This document shows, piece by piece, positions 47,140-55,240 of a DNA stretch of 64,000 nucleotides. The stretch's first letter is position 1, and each line of letters starts with the position of its first letter. The stretch comes from Rubripirellula tenax (GTDB lineage Bacteria > Planctomycetota > Planctomycetia > Pirellulales > Pirellulaceae). The notes beneath the pieces are model-generated. The model did not search any database and had not been told where the DNA came from. It saw nothing but the letters and a program-made list of their open reading frames with translations. The stretch is from positions 62,001-126,000 of the forward strand of contig NZ_SJPW01000008.1 of assembly GCF_007860125.1 (NCBI RefSeq), given 5' to 3'. The position numbers and the translations under genes are program-made.

Positions 47140-48204
47140 GTGAATTTGCAAAAACCCAAGTCGCCGCTGACTCGAATCGCCAGGGGCGGCATGTTGTTGT
47201 TGGCGGTTTTTGTGGCTGCGGTCATCGGCTATCGGGTGTTCGGTGACTATGGCTGGCTCGAATCCGTGTGGATGGTCGTTGTCACGATCTCTACGGTTGG
47301 ATACAGCGAGTCAAGCACGCTGTCGCCTGGGCTGCAGGTGCTAACGATCATTGTCATCCTTGTGGGCATGTCGGCCGCTGCGTACACGTTTGGCGGGCTG
47401 ATTCAATTACTTCTAGAGGGCGAAATTGATCGCCTGATCGGGCTACGACGAATGACCGCAGAAATCGCCAACATGAAGGACCACGTCATCATCTGCGGCT
47501 ACGGGCGGATGGGCCAATGCTTGGCGTCGGAACTAAAATCACAAGATCGTCAAATCGTGATCATCGAGAACGACCCCGATCGGCTTCGTGAAGCAAGTAC
47601 GTTGGATTTAGCTTGCTTGACCGGTGACGCCACGGAAGAGGCCACGTTGCAGTCGGTCGGTATCGACCGAGCAAAGACGTTAGTGGCTGCCTTATCCGAC
47701 GATGCCAAGAATGTCTTTTTGACGCTGACGGCTCGCAACTTGAACGAGCATATCCAGATCGTCGCCCGGGCGGATCAAGTCAGCACCGAAAAGAAGCTGC
47801 GTCAGGCTGGCGCGAACCGAGTTGTCATGCCAACGGTCGTTGGTTCACGACAGATGGCTCGCGTGATCACACGCCCGACCACCGCGGATTTGATCGAACT
47901 ACTTTCGCAACAAGAGTTTGCGGACCTGGAGTTGGAGGAGGTGCTGATCGGTTCGGGAAGCCAACTTGAGGGCATGTCGGTTGGGTCGACGTATGCGCAC
48001 CGCGACCATGATCTTCTGTTTGTTGCGATTCAATCCGTGGAAGGCACGCTCCGATTCAACCCCAGCGCGGGCCAAGTGTTTCAGAAGGGCGAAGTCCTGA
48101 TCTTGATGGGCCACCGTAGCGACATCAGAGCCTTCCGATCGAAATTCGGCGATTCGGATACGGTCGCAAAATCTAAAGGGAGAAGCCCCGATGGTTGTTC
48201 TTAA
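47140..48204 (+). CDS. Two-helix potassium channel with RCK (TrkA-N/TrkA-C) domains
   Basis: GTG 47140 is chosen, as it follows the NtrC-type gene by 16 bases and leads into MNLQKPKSPLTRIARGG; the frame runs further back inside the regulator gene. About 354 residues: first helix GGMLLLAVFVAAVIGYRVFG, pore loop with filter TISTVGYSE, second helix LTIIVILVGMSAAAYTFGGL, then a Rossmann RCK domain (VIICGYGRMGQCLASEL) and a C-terminal TrkA-C domain (LEEVLIGSGSQLEGMSV). The filter reads TVGYS where most K+ channels have TVGYG, as in some prokaryotic channels. It may adjust membrane potential or turgor under energy limitation. Its last 14 bases overlap the PolX-like gene. Confidence 0.88.
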   Translation: MNLQKPKSPLTRIARGGMLLLAVFVAAVIGYRVFGDYGWLESVWMVVVTISTVGYSESSTLSPGLQVLTIIVILVGMSAAAYTFGGLIQLLLEGEIDRLIGLRRMTAEIANMKDHVIICGYGRMGQCLASELKSQDRQIVIIENDPDRLREASTLDLACLTGDATEEATLQSVGIDRAKTLVAALSDDAKNVFLTLTARNLNEHIQIVARADQVSTEKKLRQAGANRVVMPTVVGSRQMARVITRPTTADLIELLSQQEFADLELEEVLIGSGSQLEGMSVGSTYAHRDHDLLFVAIQSVEGTLRFNPSAGQVFQKGEVLILMGHRSDIRAFRSKFGDSDTVAKSKGRSPDGCS

Positions 48205-48784
48205 ATCTTCTGACCCAATCCATGCAGCTGCGGAAGTCGACGGTTTACAAGAGAACAAGACAACCGCTCGTCTTCTCAAAGAGATCGCTGTTTTGCAAGA
48301 ACAGCAGCAAGCAAACGCGTTCCGTGTCAAAGCCTATCGCGCGGCGGTGAAAACAATCGAAGAATTGCCGACGTCGATACGCGACCTTCTACAGCACGAC
48401 GGAATCGACGGATTGATAGCGTTGCCGACGATCGGAAAGTCGATTGCCAACTTGATCGACTCCAACATTCGATTGGGTCGGCTGCCGCTACTTGATCGCT
48501 TGCGCGGAGAGTCAAACGCTGAGACCTACTTCACCAAGCTGCCGGGAATTGGGCCTGAGCTTTCGCGGCGGATCTATGACCACTTGCACATCGAGACGTT
48601 GCCCGAATTGTACGCCGCCGCGCAACAGGGCCGACTTGCTGAAGTGCCGGGATTGGGACGCAAACGCGTGCGTGCCATTCAGGAGAGTCTGGAGACTCGG
48701 ATCGGAAATACAAGCGATGTCAGCGCATTCCTGGAAACAGACCGCTCGATCCCTGTAGACGACCTGTTGGCGATCGACGAATAG
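48191..48784 (+). CDS. PolX-like helix-hairpin-helix protein, N-terminal part, truncated by in-frame TAG
   Basis: 197 residues: an 8-kDa polymerase-beta-like lyase domain (LLKEIAVLQEQQQANAFRVK, AYRAAVKTIEEL) and helix-hairpin-helix motifs (LPTIGKSIANLID; LPGIGPELSRRIYDHL; VPGLGRKRVRAIQE), as at the N-terminus of PolX-type DNA repair proteins. The frame ends at TAG 48782-48784, but it continues open with conserved sequence for another 132 codons (see next entry). A single GAG-to-TAG change would explain this. Likely DNA-binding, possibly with dRP-lyase-type activity. Start overlaps the channel gene by 14 bases, so the operon is NtrC-type regulator, K+ channel, PolX-like. Confidence 0.8.
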   Translation: MVVLKSSDPIHAAAEVDGLQENKTTARLLKEIAVLQEQQQANAFRVKAYRAAVKTIEELPTSIRDLLQHDGIDGLIALPTIGKSIANLIDSNIRLGRLPLLDRLRGESNAETYFTKLPGIGPELSRRIYDHLHIETLPELYAAAQQGRLAEVPGLGRKRVRAIQESLETRIGNTSDVSAFLETDRSIPVDDLLAIDE

Positions 48785-49183
48785 TACCGCAACGGGTCGA
48801 AACATGGAAAGCTTCCCAGAATCGCTCCAACCAAGTTCAATCCAGGGAAGGTTGCTTGGCTTCCCGTCTTGCACACGCATCGTGACAACCAGCACTACAC
48901 GGTGATGTTCTCGAACACGGCGAGGGCGCACGAGCAAAACACTACTGACGATTGGACGGCCATCTATCGTGACGACAATCATTCGCACGGTCGCTGGACG
49001 GTCATCACGTCTCAATTCGGTAGACTTAAGGGCCACCGAATCGTCCGCGGCCGAGAAGACGAGTGCCGGTGCTACTATCGGCTCGGCGAAGCCGTGGTGA
49101 CTCGCGATTCCGCCCACCCACCACATGCCGAACATGCGGATCGCTGGGACGACGACGCTGGGCGATGTGGTGTATGTGGTTGA
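48785..49183 (+). pseudogene. C-terminal remainder of the PolX-like protein beyond the TAG stop
   Basis: In the same frame as the preceding gene, immediately after TAG 48782-48784, the translation reads YRNGSKHGKLPRIAPTKFNP then AWLPVLHTHRDNQHYTVMFS, NTARAHEQNTTDDW, RWTVITSQFGRLKGHRIVRG and RGREDECRCYY. This is the conserved C-terminal domain that follows the helix-hairpin-helix domain in intact relatives (recognised from memory of that family). After ECRCYY the last ~34 residues look unrelated, which suggests a frameshifted tail. The protein is either split, read through, or dead; an assembly error is the alternative. Confidence 0.7.
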
Positions 49184-49207
49184 ATCGACGGTATGCTGTT
49201 TTCGTTG

Positions 49208-49783
49208 CTACCTTTGCCGTTGCATTGCAGTGACGATCTGATCAATGACTGCTTGCTCTTTCTTCGAAACTTTGCCAAACCCTAGATGACCGCCGGAAGC
49301 TTTTGCGATCGAAGTCATCTGACGCTGTGTCAGCTCGATGATTCGTTTCTGAGCAACGTCTGACATGTCTGCAAAGATGCTATGGACGTAGCGTCGCCAT
49401 GCATCCACCCCTAAACCCGGTGGTCGCCGATCGAGCCATTGGTCCAGCAGAATCCACGCCGCCGATCCATCGGTGATACCAAGCTGAATGGCTTCCGCCA
49501 TGACCGCCTGGCGTTCGCGAACGTCGGCGGATCCTTCGGCCCAAGCGACCAGCGCAAGAGGAAACACTCGCAGCGCCAAAATTCCGTCGGAGGTGATGCC
49601 GAGACGCCCAAGTTCTTCGATCAACTTCTGGTCGCGGATTCCGGTATCTCGCAATAGGACATCGCGACCTTCCTGGCTGCCTGCTTCCGCCTTCAGCCTT
49701 CGAACGATCTGCCCTTCCAGCTCCGCAAAGAAGTGTCCCTCGTCGAGCTGCCGAGGCTTTGATTTTGCTTTGTCGTTGGGCAT
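49208..49783 (-). CDS. TerB-like helical protein, paralogue 1
   Basis: ATG 49783 (MPNDKAKSKPRQLDEG) is chosen; the frame goes on upstream to 49873 but that part lies over the sigma-54 element. About 191 residues, mostly helical, with a TerB-like core ALRVFPLALVAWAEGSADVR and ERQAVMAEAI, and a conserved C-terminus ASGGHLGFGKVSKKEQAVID. It is clearly related to the product of 55241-55825 (ASGGHFGRGKTSAKEKVML). TerB folds bind metal in some proteins; the acidic ligands are not obvious here. Function unknown; regulation by sigma-54 and placement beside a universal stress gene suggest a stress role. Confidence 0.75.
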   Translation of the reverse strand: MPNDKAKSKPRQLDEGHFFAELEGQIVRRLKAEAGSQEGRDVLLRDTGIRDQKLIEELGRLGITSDGILALRVFPLALVAWAEGSADVRERQAVMAEAIQLGITDGSAAWILLDQWLDRRPPGLGVDAWRRYVHSIFADMSDVAQKRIIELTQRQMTSIAKASGGHLGFGKVSKKEQAVIDQIVTAMQRQR

Positions 49784-49829
49784 CCTCGCGTAGTCCCCTT
49801 GAGTGACGGATTGGCTGTTCCGCCAAGGT

Positions 49830-49845
49830 TGCAAACAAGGGGCCA
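49830..49845 (-). promoter_or_regulatory. Sigma-54 (-24/-12) promoter of TerB-like paralogue 1
   Basis: On the minus strand: TGGCCCCTTGTTTGCA with perfect TTGCA and GG/GC spacing. It is 47 bases upstream of ATG 49783, 62 bases from the imperfect palindrome it may share with the USP 2 promoter. Confidence 0.75.
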
Positions 49846-49907
49846 ACGAAAAAATCCGGCATGCATGCGACATTCACATACACCAGGAGGTTCGAAATAG
49901 CGCGCCT

Positions 49908-49921
49908 GCGCGATGCTGCAC
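49908..49921. promoter_or_regulatory. Imperfect GTGC-N6-GCAC-like site between two divergent sigma-54 promoters
   Basis: GCGCGATGCTGCAC; one arm mismatch (GCGC for GTGC). It lies 33 bases upstream of the USP 2 promoter and 62 bases upstream of the TerB-like paralogue 1 promoter. Confidence 0.4.
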
Positions 49922-49954
49922 ACCTTACGGAGCAAAAATCCCGTCCATCACGGT

Positions 49955-49970
49955 TGGCACTGCGAATGCA
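49955..49970 (+). promoter_or_regulatory. Sigma-54 (-24/-12) promoter of the USP 2 operon
   Basis: TGGCACTGCGAATGCA on the + strand: consensus -24 TGGCAC, GG/GC 10 bases apart, -12 ATGCA. ATG 50001 follows 30 bases later with an AAGGGAG ribosome site in between. Confidence 0.8.
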
Positions 49971-50000
49971 TGAGGTGCTTCAACATCAAGGGAGACGCTG

Positions 50001-50903
50001 ATGAAAAAGATATTGATAGCCACTGACGGTTCACAATCGGCTGATGACGCGGTCAAGTTCCTGTCGCACCTGCCTCACGATGAAACGATCGAACTAACCG
50101 TCTTGACCGTTTTGCACGTGCCTGGACAGGGCAAGGCGTACCTAGTCGGTGACTGGATGGAGTCTTGTTTGGCCCAAGAACGCATGGTCGCGAGCGAATC
50201 GTTCGCAAGTGTAGAATCTGCTTTCGCGGGCGCCAACGTTCGGCTTAGCCACGTGACCCGCGAAGGGCATCCCGGCGAGACGATTGTCGCCATCGCAAAT
50301 GAGCTTCAACCAGATCTGCTAGTTGTCGGTGCGACAGGTCGATCCGCAGTCGCCCGAGTATTGCTGGGAAGCATCAGCGACTACGTGGCCACTCACGCAC
50401 CGTGCAGCGTGCTTATCGTGCGGTCGACGGGTGCGCTCGAGAAAAAGCGTCCGCTGCGAGTCGTTATCTGTTACCAACCCACCGGACCCTCCCAGGCAGC
50501 GGTTGAAGAGTTTGCCGAGTTTGACTGGGGATCGAAGACCGAAGTGGATTTGGTGACGGTCCATTCCGGACAAGGGTTTTACCAAGAACCAGACGCTGAC
50601 AAGTCACTCCAGAACGCGCGTGCGGCGGCCGAACAACTTCACAATGTCGCTCCTCGCGCAAACGGACGGGTCATCGACAGCGAACACTTCGGCGAGTCAC
50701 TGGTACGGTTCATCGAGGCTAACGACACCGATCTGGTTGTCCTTGGGGAAACGCCGAGGACGCGACTCAGCCGAATCCTGATGGGCAGCATGACACGGTT
50801 CGTACTGCGCCAAGCGCCTTGCAGCGTCTGGATCACTCGCAATCGAATGATTCATGGAACCGCAAAGGCAGACAGTTCAAAAACCGGTTCAGTCACAGCG
50901 TGA
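50001..50903 (+). CDS. Tandem universal stress protein (USP 2)
   Basis: A 300-residue protein of two UspA domains. Domain 1 (MKKILIATDGSQSADDAV) ends with GATGRSAVARVLLGSISDYV, domain 2 (about 150-285) ends with GETPRTRLSRILMGSMTRFV. The first has the full ATP-binding G-x2-G-x9-G(S/T); the second has ETPR in place of the GxxG glycine, so it may not bind nucleotide. Ribosome site AAGGGAG is 6 bases upstream. It heads a likely operon with a cytochrome c, a kinase-like fusion and a dihydroorotate dehydrogenase-like gene. Confidence 0.92.
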   Translation: MKKILIATDGSQSADDAVKFLSHLPHDETIELTVLTVLHVPGQGKAYLVGDWMESCLAQERMVASESFASVESAFAGANVRLSHVTREGHPGETIVAIANELQPDLLVVGATGRSAVARVLLGSISDYVATHAPCSVLIVRSTGALEKKRPLRVVICYQPTGPSQAAVEEFAEFDWGSKTEVDLVTVHSGQGFYQEPDADKSLQNARAAAEQLHNVAPRANGRVIDSEHFGESLVRFIEANDTDLVVLGETPRTRLSRILMGSMTRFVLRQAPCSVWITRNRMIHGTAKADSSKTGSVTA

Positions 50904-51053
50904 GAGGACTCCAGCGTGCCCCGCTTCCGGCTGATCAAAAACGAACGTTGTTGGCCCTTAAGCCAGACGCATTCACTACTTCCGTTCAGTTTGCAAATGC
51001 AATAGATGCGAACGTAAACGCACTACCTCTCTAACGCTCGAAGGAGCCCTCGG

Positions 51054-51473
51054 ATGAAACGTATTGTTTGCTTGTCGGTTGTGGTATGCCTAACGTCCAT
51101 AAATTGGCTACTTGCCACCGAGCCACAAGAAAATTCGCCAACAAACGTCACTCCGTTGATGCGAATGAAGCTCGATAAGTCAAAAGCTATCTTGGAAGGA
51201 CTGACGCTGGAGGACTATGACACGATAAAGTCGAATGCCCGATCCTTGAAATTGCTCAGCACGGAAGCGGGATGGAACGTGATTCAATCGAAAGAATACG
51301 CCGCCCAAAGCAGTGACTTTCGCCGCGCCGCCGATATGGTTGTCCAAGCCGCCGAGGACAAAGACATCCACCGTGCGGCGCTCGGTTACGTCGCGCTGAC
51401 CGTACGTTGCATCGAATGCCATTCTTACATGCGAAAGCACCGTGTGGAATTGATGAACTTGGATGTCGAGTAA
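51054..51473 (+). CDS. Small monoheme cytochrome c (cytochrome c'-like), paralogue 1
   Basis: A 139-residue exported protein (signal peptide MKRIVCLSVVVCLTSINWLL). The mature part is helical: LDKSKAILEGLTLEDYDTIK, FRRAADMVVQAAEDKDIHRA. It ends with one heme site CIECH in VRCIECHSYMRK, close to the C-terminus as in class II (c'-type) four-helix cytochromes. It is homologous to the product of 54444-54896. Such proteins may bind NO/O2 or carry electrons in the periplasm. AAGGAG ribosome site is 9 bases before ATG 51054. Confidence 0.85.
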   Translation: MKRIVCLSVVVCLTSINWLLATEPQENSPTNVTPLMRMKLDKSKAILEGLTLEDYDTIKSNARSLKLLSTEAGWNVIQSKEYAAQSSDFRRAADMVVQAAEDKDIHRAALGYVALTVRCIECHSYMRKHRVELMNLDVE

Positions 51474-51515
51474 TCGCGAAAATCGATCGTTGCTCCTCCA
51501 TCTAGGAACCGAGCT

Positions 51516-53075
51516 ATGTCAACCCAAGCGACTGAGTCCATCTCCGTCGAAGAACTGATCGATGGATTGTCTGATCCAGACGCCTACCCCCATCCTGTTG
51601 ATGGAGGCGTGGTCGTTCATGAAACGCATATCTCGGTCGTCTTCTTGGCCGGCGAGTTCGCGTACAAGGTCAAGAAGCCGATAAAGACCGACTTTCTGGA
51701 CTACAGTACAAGGGCGCTGAGAAAGCATTTTTGTGCGGAGGAATTGCGTCTGGATAGTCGATACGCAGGCCAGCTCTACATCGGCGTTGTACCGATCGTC
51801 GACGATGATGGGCGACTTCGTCTCGACGCGCCTGGCAAGCCAATTGAGCACGCCGTCAAGATGAAGCGTTTTCCCGAACGCGCACTGTTGAGCGAACGAA
51901 TTGTTGACGAAGATTTTTCAATTCGCGAAGTGCTTCAACTGGCCGACACCATTGCCAACTTTCATCAACAAGCAGTTGCTTGTGATCCGCAGTTTGCCGC
52001 CGGATGGCCTGACTATCTGGTCAAAAACATGCATCAAATCGTTCGCCAAGTCGAGAAGCACGTCGATATCGAGACGGCATCGACTTTAGAATTCCTTCAT
52101 CGATGGTCGGACGAATTCTTCAGCGGACACCTGGCGGTATTTTCCCAGCGTGTGGACGATGGATTTATTCGCGAATGTCATGGCGACTTGCACTTAGGGA
52201 ACGTGGTTCTTTGGAATGGCTCGTTCGTGCCCTTTGATGGCATTGAATTCAACGAGCGTCTGCGCTGGATCGACGTGCTCAGCGATGCTGCGTTCTTGGC
52301 GATGGATTTCGCGGCCTGCGGGCACCAGGATTTGTCGCGTTCGTTTATCAATGCCTACTTGGAGCGAACCGGCGACTACGACTCGCTGATCCTGCTGCGA
52401 TGGTTCTTGGTCTATCGATCGCTCGTGCGGGCACTCGCCGCGTCCATGCGTAGTGACTCAAGCCATCTGACGAGCACGCAGCGAGAAGAAGCGATTTCGG
52501 ATGCCCGCCAACACGTCAGTCTCGCGTACCGTTTTACGCAGAAAGAATCGCCTCGCCTGTGGATCACTCATGGAGTCAGCGGAAGCGGGAAAACGACCAT
52601 CAGCGAGGCGATCGTTCAGCGTAACCAGGCATTCCGACTGCGAAGCGATATCGAACGTAAACGCTTATTTGGCTTGTCGCCAACTCAGCGTCCCGACACA
52701 GAAATGCAAGCGAAAATGTATAGCGAAACATCTAACCAAGAAACATACGATCGACTTTTGAAATTGGCAGGCAAGATTTTGTGTGCGGGTTACAGCGTGA
52801 TCGTGGACGCGACGTTCCTGAAGCAATCGGATCGAAATCGGTTCCGCGAACTTGCGATGGGCGAGGGTGTTCCTTTCGCCATTCTTGCCTGCCACTGCGA
52901 CGAACAGTCACTTCGCGATCGCGTAGCCAAGCGAGCCGCCACAAATACTGACGCGTCCGACGCGAACCTGAAAGTTTTAGAACATCAACTTGCGACTCGC
53001 CAACCGCTTTCAAAGGTTGAGCGAAGTCACATCGTTGATGCTCCCGAAATCACTGAACCGACCGACCATGCGTAG
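51516..53075 (+). CDS. Bifunctional aminoglycoside-phosphotransferase-like / P-loop kinase protein
   Basis: A 519-residue two-domain protein. Residues about 20-330 are an APH/choline-kinase-like domain with the catalytic loop HGDLHLGNVVLW and metal Asp in FDGIEFNERLRWIDVLSD. Residues about 345-510 are an AAA_33/Zeta-toxin-like P-loop domain (THGVSGSGKTTISEAI; VIVDATFLKQSDRNRFRELA; lid DRVAKRA). The fusion is widespread, and its substrate is unknown; antibiotic resistance is not implied. It lies 42 bases downstream of the cytochrome gene and 33 bases before the dehydrogenase-like gene, so it is likely part of the USP 2 operon. Confidence 0.88.
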   Translation: MSTQATESISVEELIDGLSDPDAYPHPVDGGVVVHETHISVVFLAGEFAYKVKKPIKTDFLDYSTRALRKHFCAEELRLDSRYAGQLYIGVVPIVDDDGRLRLDAPGKPIEHAVKMKRFPERALLSERIVDEDFSIREVLQLADTIANFHQQAVACDPQFAAGWPDYLVKNMHQIVRQVEKHVDIETASTLEFLHRWSDEFFSGHLAVFSQRVDDGFIRECHGDLHLGNVVLWNGSFVPFDGIEFNERLRWIDVLSDAAFLAMDFAACGHQDLSRSFINAYLERTGDYDSLILLRWFLVYRSLVRALAASMRSDSSHLTSTQREEAISDARQHVSLAYRFTQKESPRLWITHGVSGSGKTTISEAIVQRNQAFRLRSDIERKRLFGLSPTQRPDTEMQAKMYSETSNQETYDRLLKLAGKILCAGYSVIVDATFLKQSDRNRFRELAMGEGVPFAILACHCDEQSLRDRVAKRAATNTDASDANLKVLEHQLATRQPLSKVERSHIVDAPEITEPTDHA

Positions 53076-53108
53076 TCGACCATTCTGTTTTCCAATCTGG
53101 GTATCCTT

Positions 53109-54116
53109 ATGCAACTTCAATTAAAGACAAGCTTTGGTGGTCTTTCCCTCGCCTCGCCGGTGATCGTTGGTGCTTGTCCGATGTCTTTGAACGAGCAGGC
53201 CAGATTGTCGATGCAGAACGCCGGCGCGGGGGCGATCGTGCTACCGTCGCTTTTCGAAGAACAGGTCATCCAGTGGAGTCGCAAGACCGGTCGCGTGATT
53301 CCCGCAAGGGAAGCCAACATACTCGCACGTGCCCAGCGAACTCAACACAACTGGGCCTGTCCCGATGCGGAAACCTATTTGGCGTGCGTCAATCGCGCCA
53401 GTTCGCTGCAAGAGATCCCGATCATCGCTAGTCTGAACGGATTCACCGCAGGAGGTTGGACAGACTTTGCCGGCGAATTACAAGAGGCCGGCGCAGCGGC
53501 GATTGAGCTAAACGTGCATCCTCTGCGGTCAAGCGAATATGAAAGCTCAGCGAACATCGAAACGACTATCTTGGATGCCGTCCGAGACATCAACGCTGCG
53601 ATAAGCATTCCGTTGTTCGTGAAGCTAGGTCGAAACTTTACCAGCATTCCCCATCTTGCTCGCCAATTGCTGTCCGGTGCTCAAGGAATGGTTCTTTACG
53701 GCCGAACCCCGACGGTGGATATCTGTTTGGACAACATAAAAGCCGCCACTCGATGGAAGTTGACGTCGGCGTCGAGTGAACCGGAATCGCTTGACATATT
53801 GATGCAGGTTCATGGCTACTGTCCCGCGATGCCGTTGGCCGCCAGTGGCGGGATCAGCCATGCCGACCACTTGATCAAGGCGTTGTTGGCTGGCGCTGAC
53901 GTGGCAATGGTCACATCGGCAATATACCGAGAAGGACCCGATATCATTCGAAGCATGATCGATGGGCTAAATCGTTTCATGGAAACTCATCGGATTCAAA
54001 CCCTCGCCGAGCTGCAAACACAACGTCCAATCGAATTCAACAGCCACGAAGACCGTGCGTGTTACATCTCTGCACTCGCGGCGAGACTGAAGCCCGGTGA
54101 CAGAATCGTTCCTTAG
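53109..54116 (+). CDS. Dihydroorotate dehydrogenase-like flavoprotein
   Basis: A 335-residue FMN-binding TIM barrel: LASPVIVGACPMSLNEQARL (substrate/FMN start), PIIASLNGFTAGGW, AAIELNVHPLRSS, PLFVKLGRNF (FMN lysine), PLAASGGISHADHLIKALL and DVAMVTSAIYREGP (phosphate binding). The NPxxP catalytic loop of true dihydroorotate dehydrogenases is changed (NVHPLRSS). So it belongs to the DHOD-like subgroup seen in stress and fermentation clusters rather than PyrD proper. It may use an electron donor such as a pyruvate:ferredoxin partner. Last gene of the USP 2 operon. Confidence 0.88.
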   Translation: MQLQLKTSFGGLSLASPVIVGACPMSLNEQARLSMQNAGAGAIVLPSLFEEQVIQWSRKTGRVIPAREANILARAQRTQHNWACPDAETYLACVNRASSLQEIPIIASLNGFTAGGWTDFAGELQEAGAAAIELNVHPLRSSEYESSANIETTILDAVRDINAAISIPLFVKLGRNFTSIPHLARQLLSGAQGMVLYGRTPTVDICLDNIKAATRWKLTSASSEPESLDILMQVHGYCPAMPLAASGGISHADHLIKALLAGADVAMVTSAIYREGPDIIRSMIDGLNRFMETHRIQTLAELQTQRPIEFNSHEDRACYISALAARLKPGDRIVP

Positions 54117-54307
54117 CATGCTTTCCACGCAGATCGATGTGGGGGATCGTCGATCGGACTCGGGAAAACTTTTGCCCCGTTTGATCTCATTCAGGATTCG
54201 TTTGATCATGGATCGGTTTATACCCAGTCCCTCTGCCTTACCGAGGAGCAGTCGCCGTTCCAACCACACGCCATCCAGCGAAACGGTCCATTCGGATTCA
54301 TTCCCGC

Positions 54308-54321
54308 GTGCAATTATGCAC
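54308..54321. promoter_or_regulatory. Candidate enhancer (UAS) GTGC-N6-GCAC for cytochrome paralogue 2
   Basis: GTGCAATTATGCAC; the arms extend to CGTGCA/TGCACG. It lies 51 bases upstream of the -24 element. Confidence 0.6.
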
Positions 54322-54372
54322 GTCGCGACACCCTGCACACACCAAAGTGGCGATCCAATGCAAAAAACAGCA

Positions 54373-54388
54373 TGGCATAAGCTTTGCC
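54373..54388 (+). promoter_or_regulatory. Sigma-54 (-24/-12) promoter of cytochrome paralogue 2
   Basis: TGGCATAAGCTTTGCC: -24 TGGCAT, -12 TTGCC, GG/GC 10 bases apart. It is 55 bases before ATG 54444. Confidence 0.75.
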
Positions 54389-54443
54389 TTGTTCACTGCG
54401 TCATGTTGCCTGATCTAGTTCAACCTCCTTCGGAGCTGGTGTG

Positions 54444-54896
54444 ATGCGATTGAATGCCCTAATTCTACTATTCTGCGTCACCTGTTCGACGCTGCTTGCA
54501 CAGGAACCCAAGCCAATCCCACCTGAATCTGAGTTGGCGATGGCATCCGACGATAGGCCACTCAGTTTTTGGATGGAGAAGAAGTTTGAATACTCGACCG
54601 CCATCTTGAAGGGGCTGTCGCAAGCCGACTTCCAGTCAATTGAAGAGAACGCCCGGCGGATGCGGTTGCTGAGCAAAGTCGAGGGATTCGTCCGAAGTCG
54701 CACATTGGGATATCGCGCGAACCTTCACACCTTCGAAAGGGTTGCGGATGATGTCATCATTCAGGCCAAAAAGAAAAACATCGACGGTGTGACACTGGCA
54801 TATCACCAATTGACCGTAAGTTGCGTGCGTTGCCACCAGACGCTGAGAGAGGCGAATAGTACGCCCACGCCTCCGTCGTCGCCAAAAACCAAGTAG
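54444..54896 (+). CDS. Small monoheme cytochrome c (cytochrome c'-like), paralogue 2
   Basis: ATG 54444 is preferred over GTG 54441: GGAG lies 8 bases upstream. About 150 residues; signal peptide MRLNALILLFCVTCSTLLAQ. The helical segments parallel those of paralogue 1 (SDDRPLSFWMEKKFEYSTAI; FERVADDVIIQAKKKNIDGV; YHQLTVSCVRCH). A single heme site CVRCH is close to the C-terminus. The two paralogues align throughout, both in their AILKGL/AILEGL and RxLxLLS stretches. It stands alone under its own sigma-54 promoter. Role in periplasmic electron transfer or gas binding is inferred. Confidence 0.85.
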   Translation: MRLNALILLFCVTCSTLLAQEPKPIPPESELAMASDDRPLSFWMEKKFEYSTAILKGLSQADFQSIEENARRMRLLSKVEGFVRSRTLGYRANLHTFERVADDVIIQAKKKNIDGVTLAYHQLTVSCVRCHQTLREANSTPTPPSSPKTK

Positions 54897-55240
54897 GAAT
54901 CAACGGTAACCGGAAAGAAGCCGGCGTTGCCGCGTCGCGAGTTGCTGTTCTGGATCACAGGCCTGTTTCTCGCGATCGCCATACAATGATGCAAGCGGTC
55001 GCGATGGACGTGGCGTTTGTCCTCGCGAGGAGCGAAGCGAGGTTAGATTTTGAGTCGCCTCATCGCGGTTGAGGGCTTGGGGGGAATTGCCCGTTGGTTC
55101 CCCGGACAAGACCGTCGCGCGGGACGCCGCAGCAGGCACTTCGGGTCCGTCGTCTTGCATCCAATCCAAAGTGCAGGCTATCACCAGCTTGGTGCTAGCA
55201 CCGTTCTTTGTTATGCGTAAACGAAAATCGAGCCAACAAC
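54897..55240. other. Intergenic region, no gene supported
   Basis: About 340 bases between convergent genes. A minus-strand open frame (54900-55364) is long but overlaps the end of the TerB-like gene and has no recognisable features. The segment 55010-55160 looks like drifting non-coding sequence. No promoter or hairpin terminator was recognised. Confidence 0.4.

Larger units (their letters stand above)
54117..54443. other. Intergenic region with sigma-54 promoter and palindrome
   Basis: About 330 bases between the DHOD-like gene and the second cytochrome gene. Open frames on both strands show no recognisable protein. The region contains the GTGC-N6-GCAC site and the sigma-54 element listed separately. 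Confidence 0.5.
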
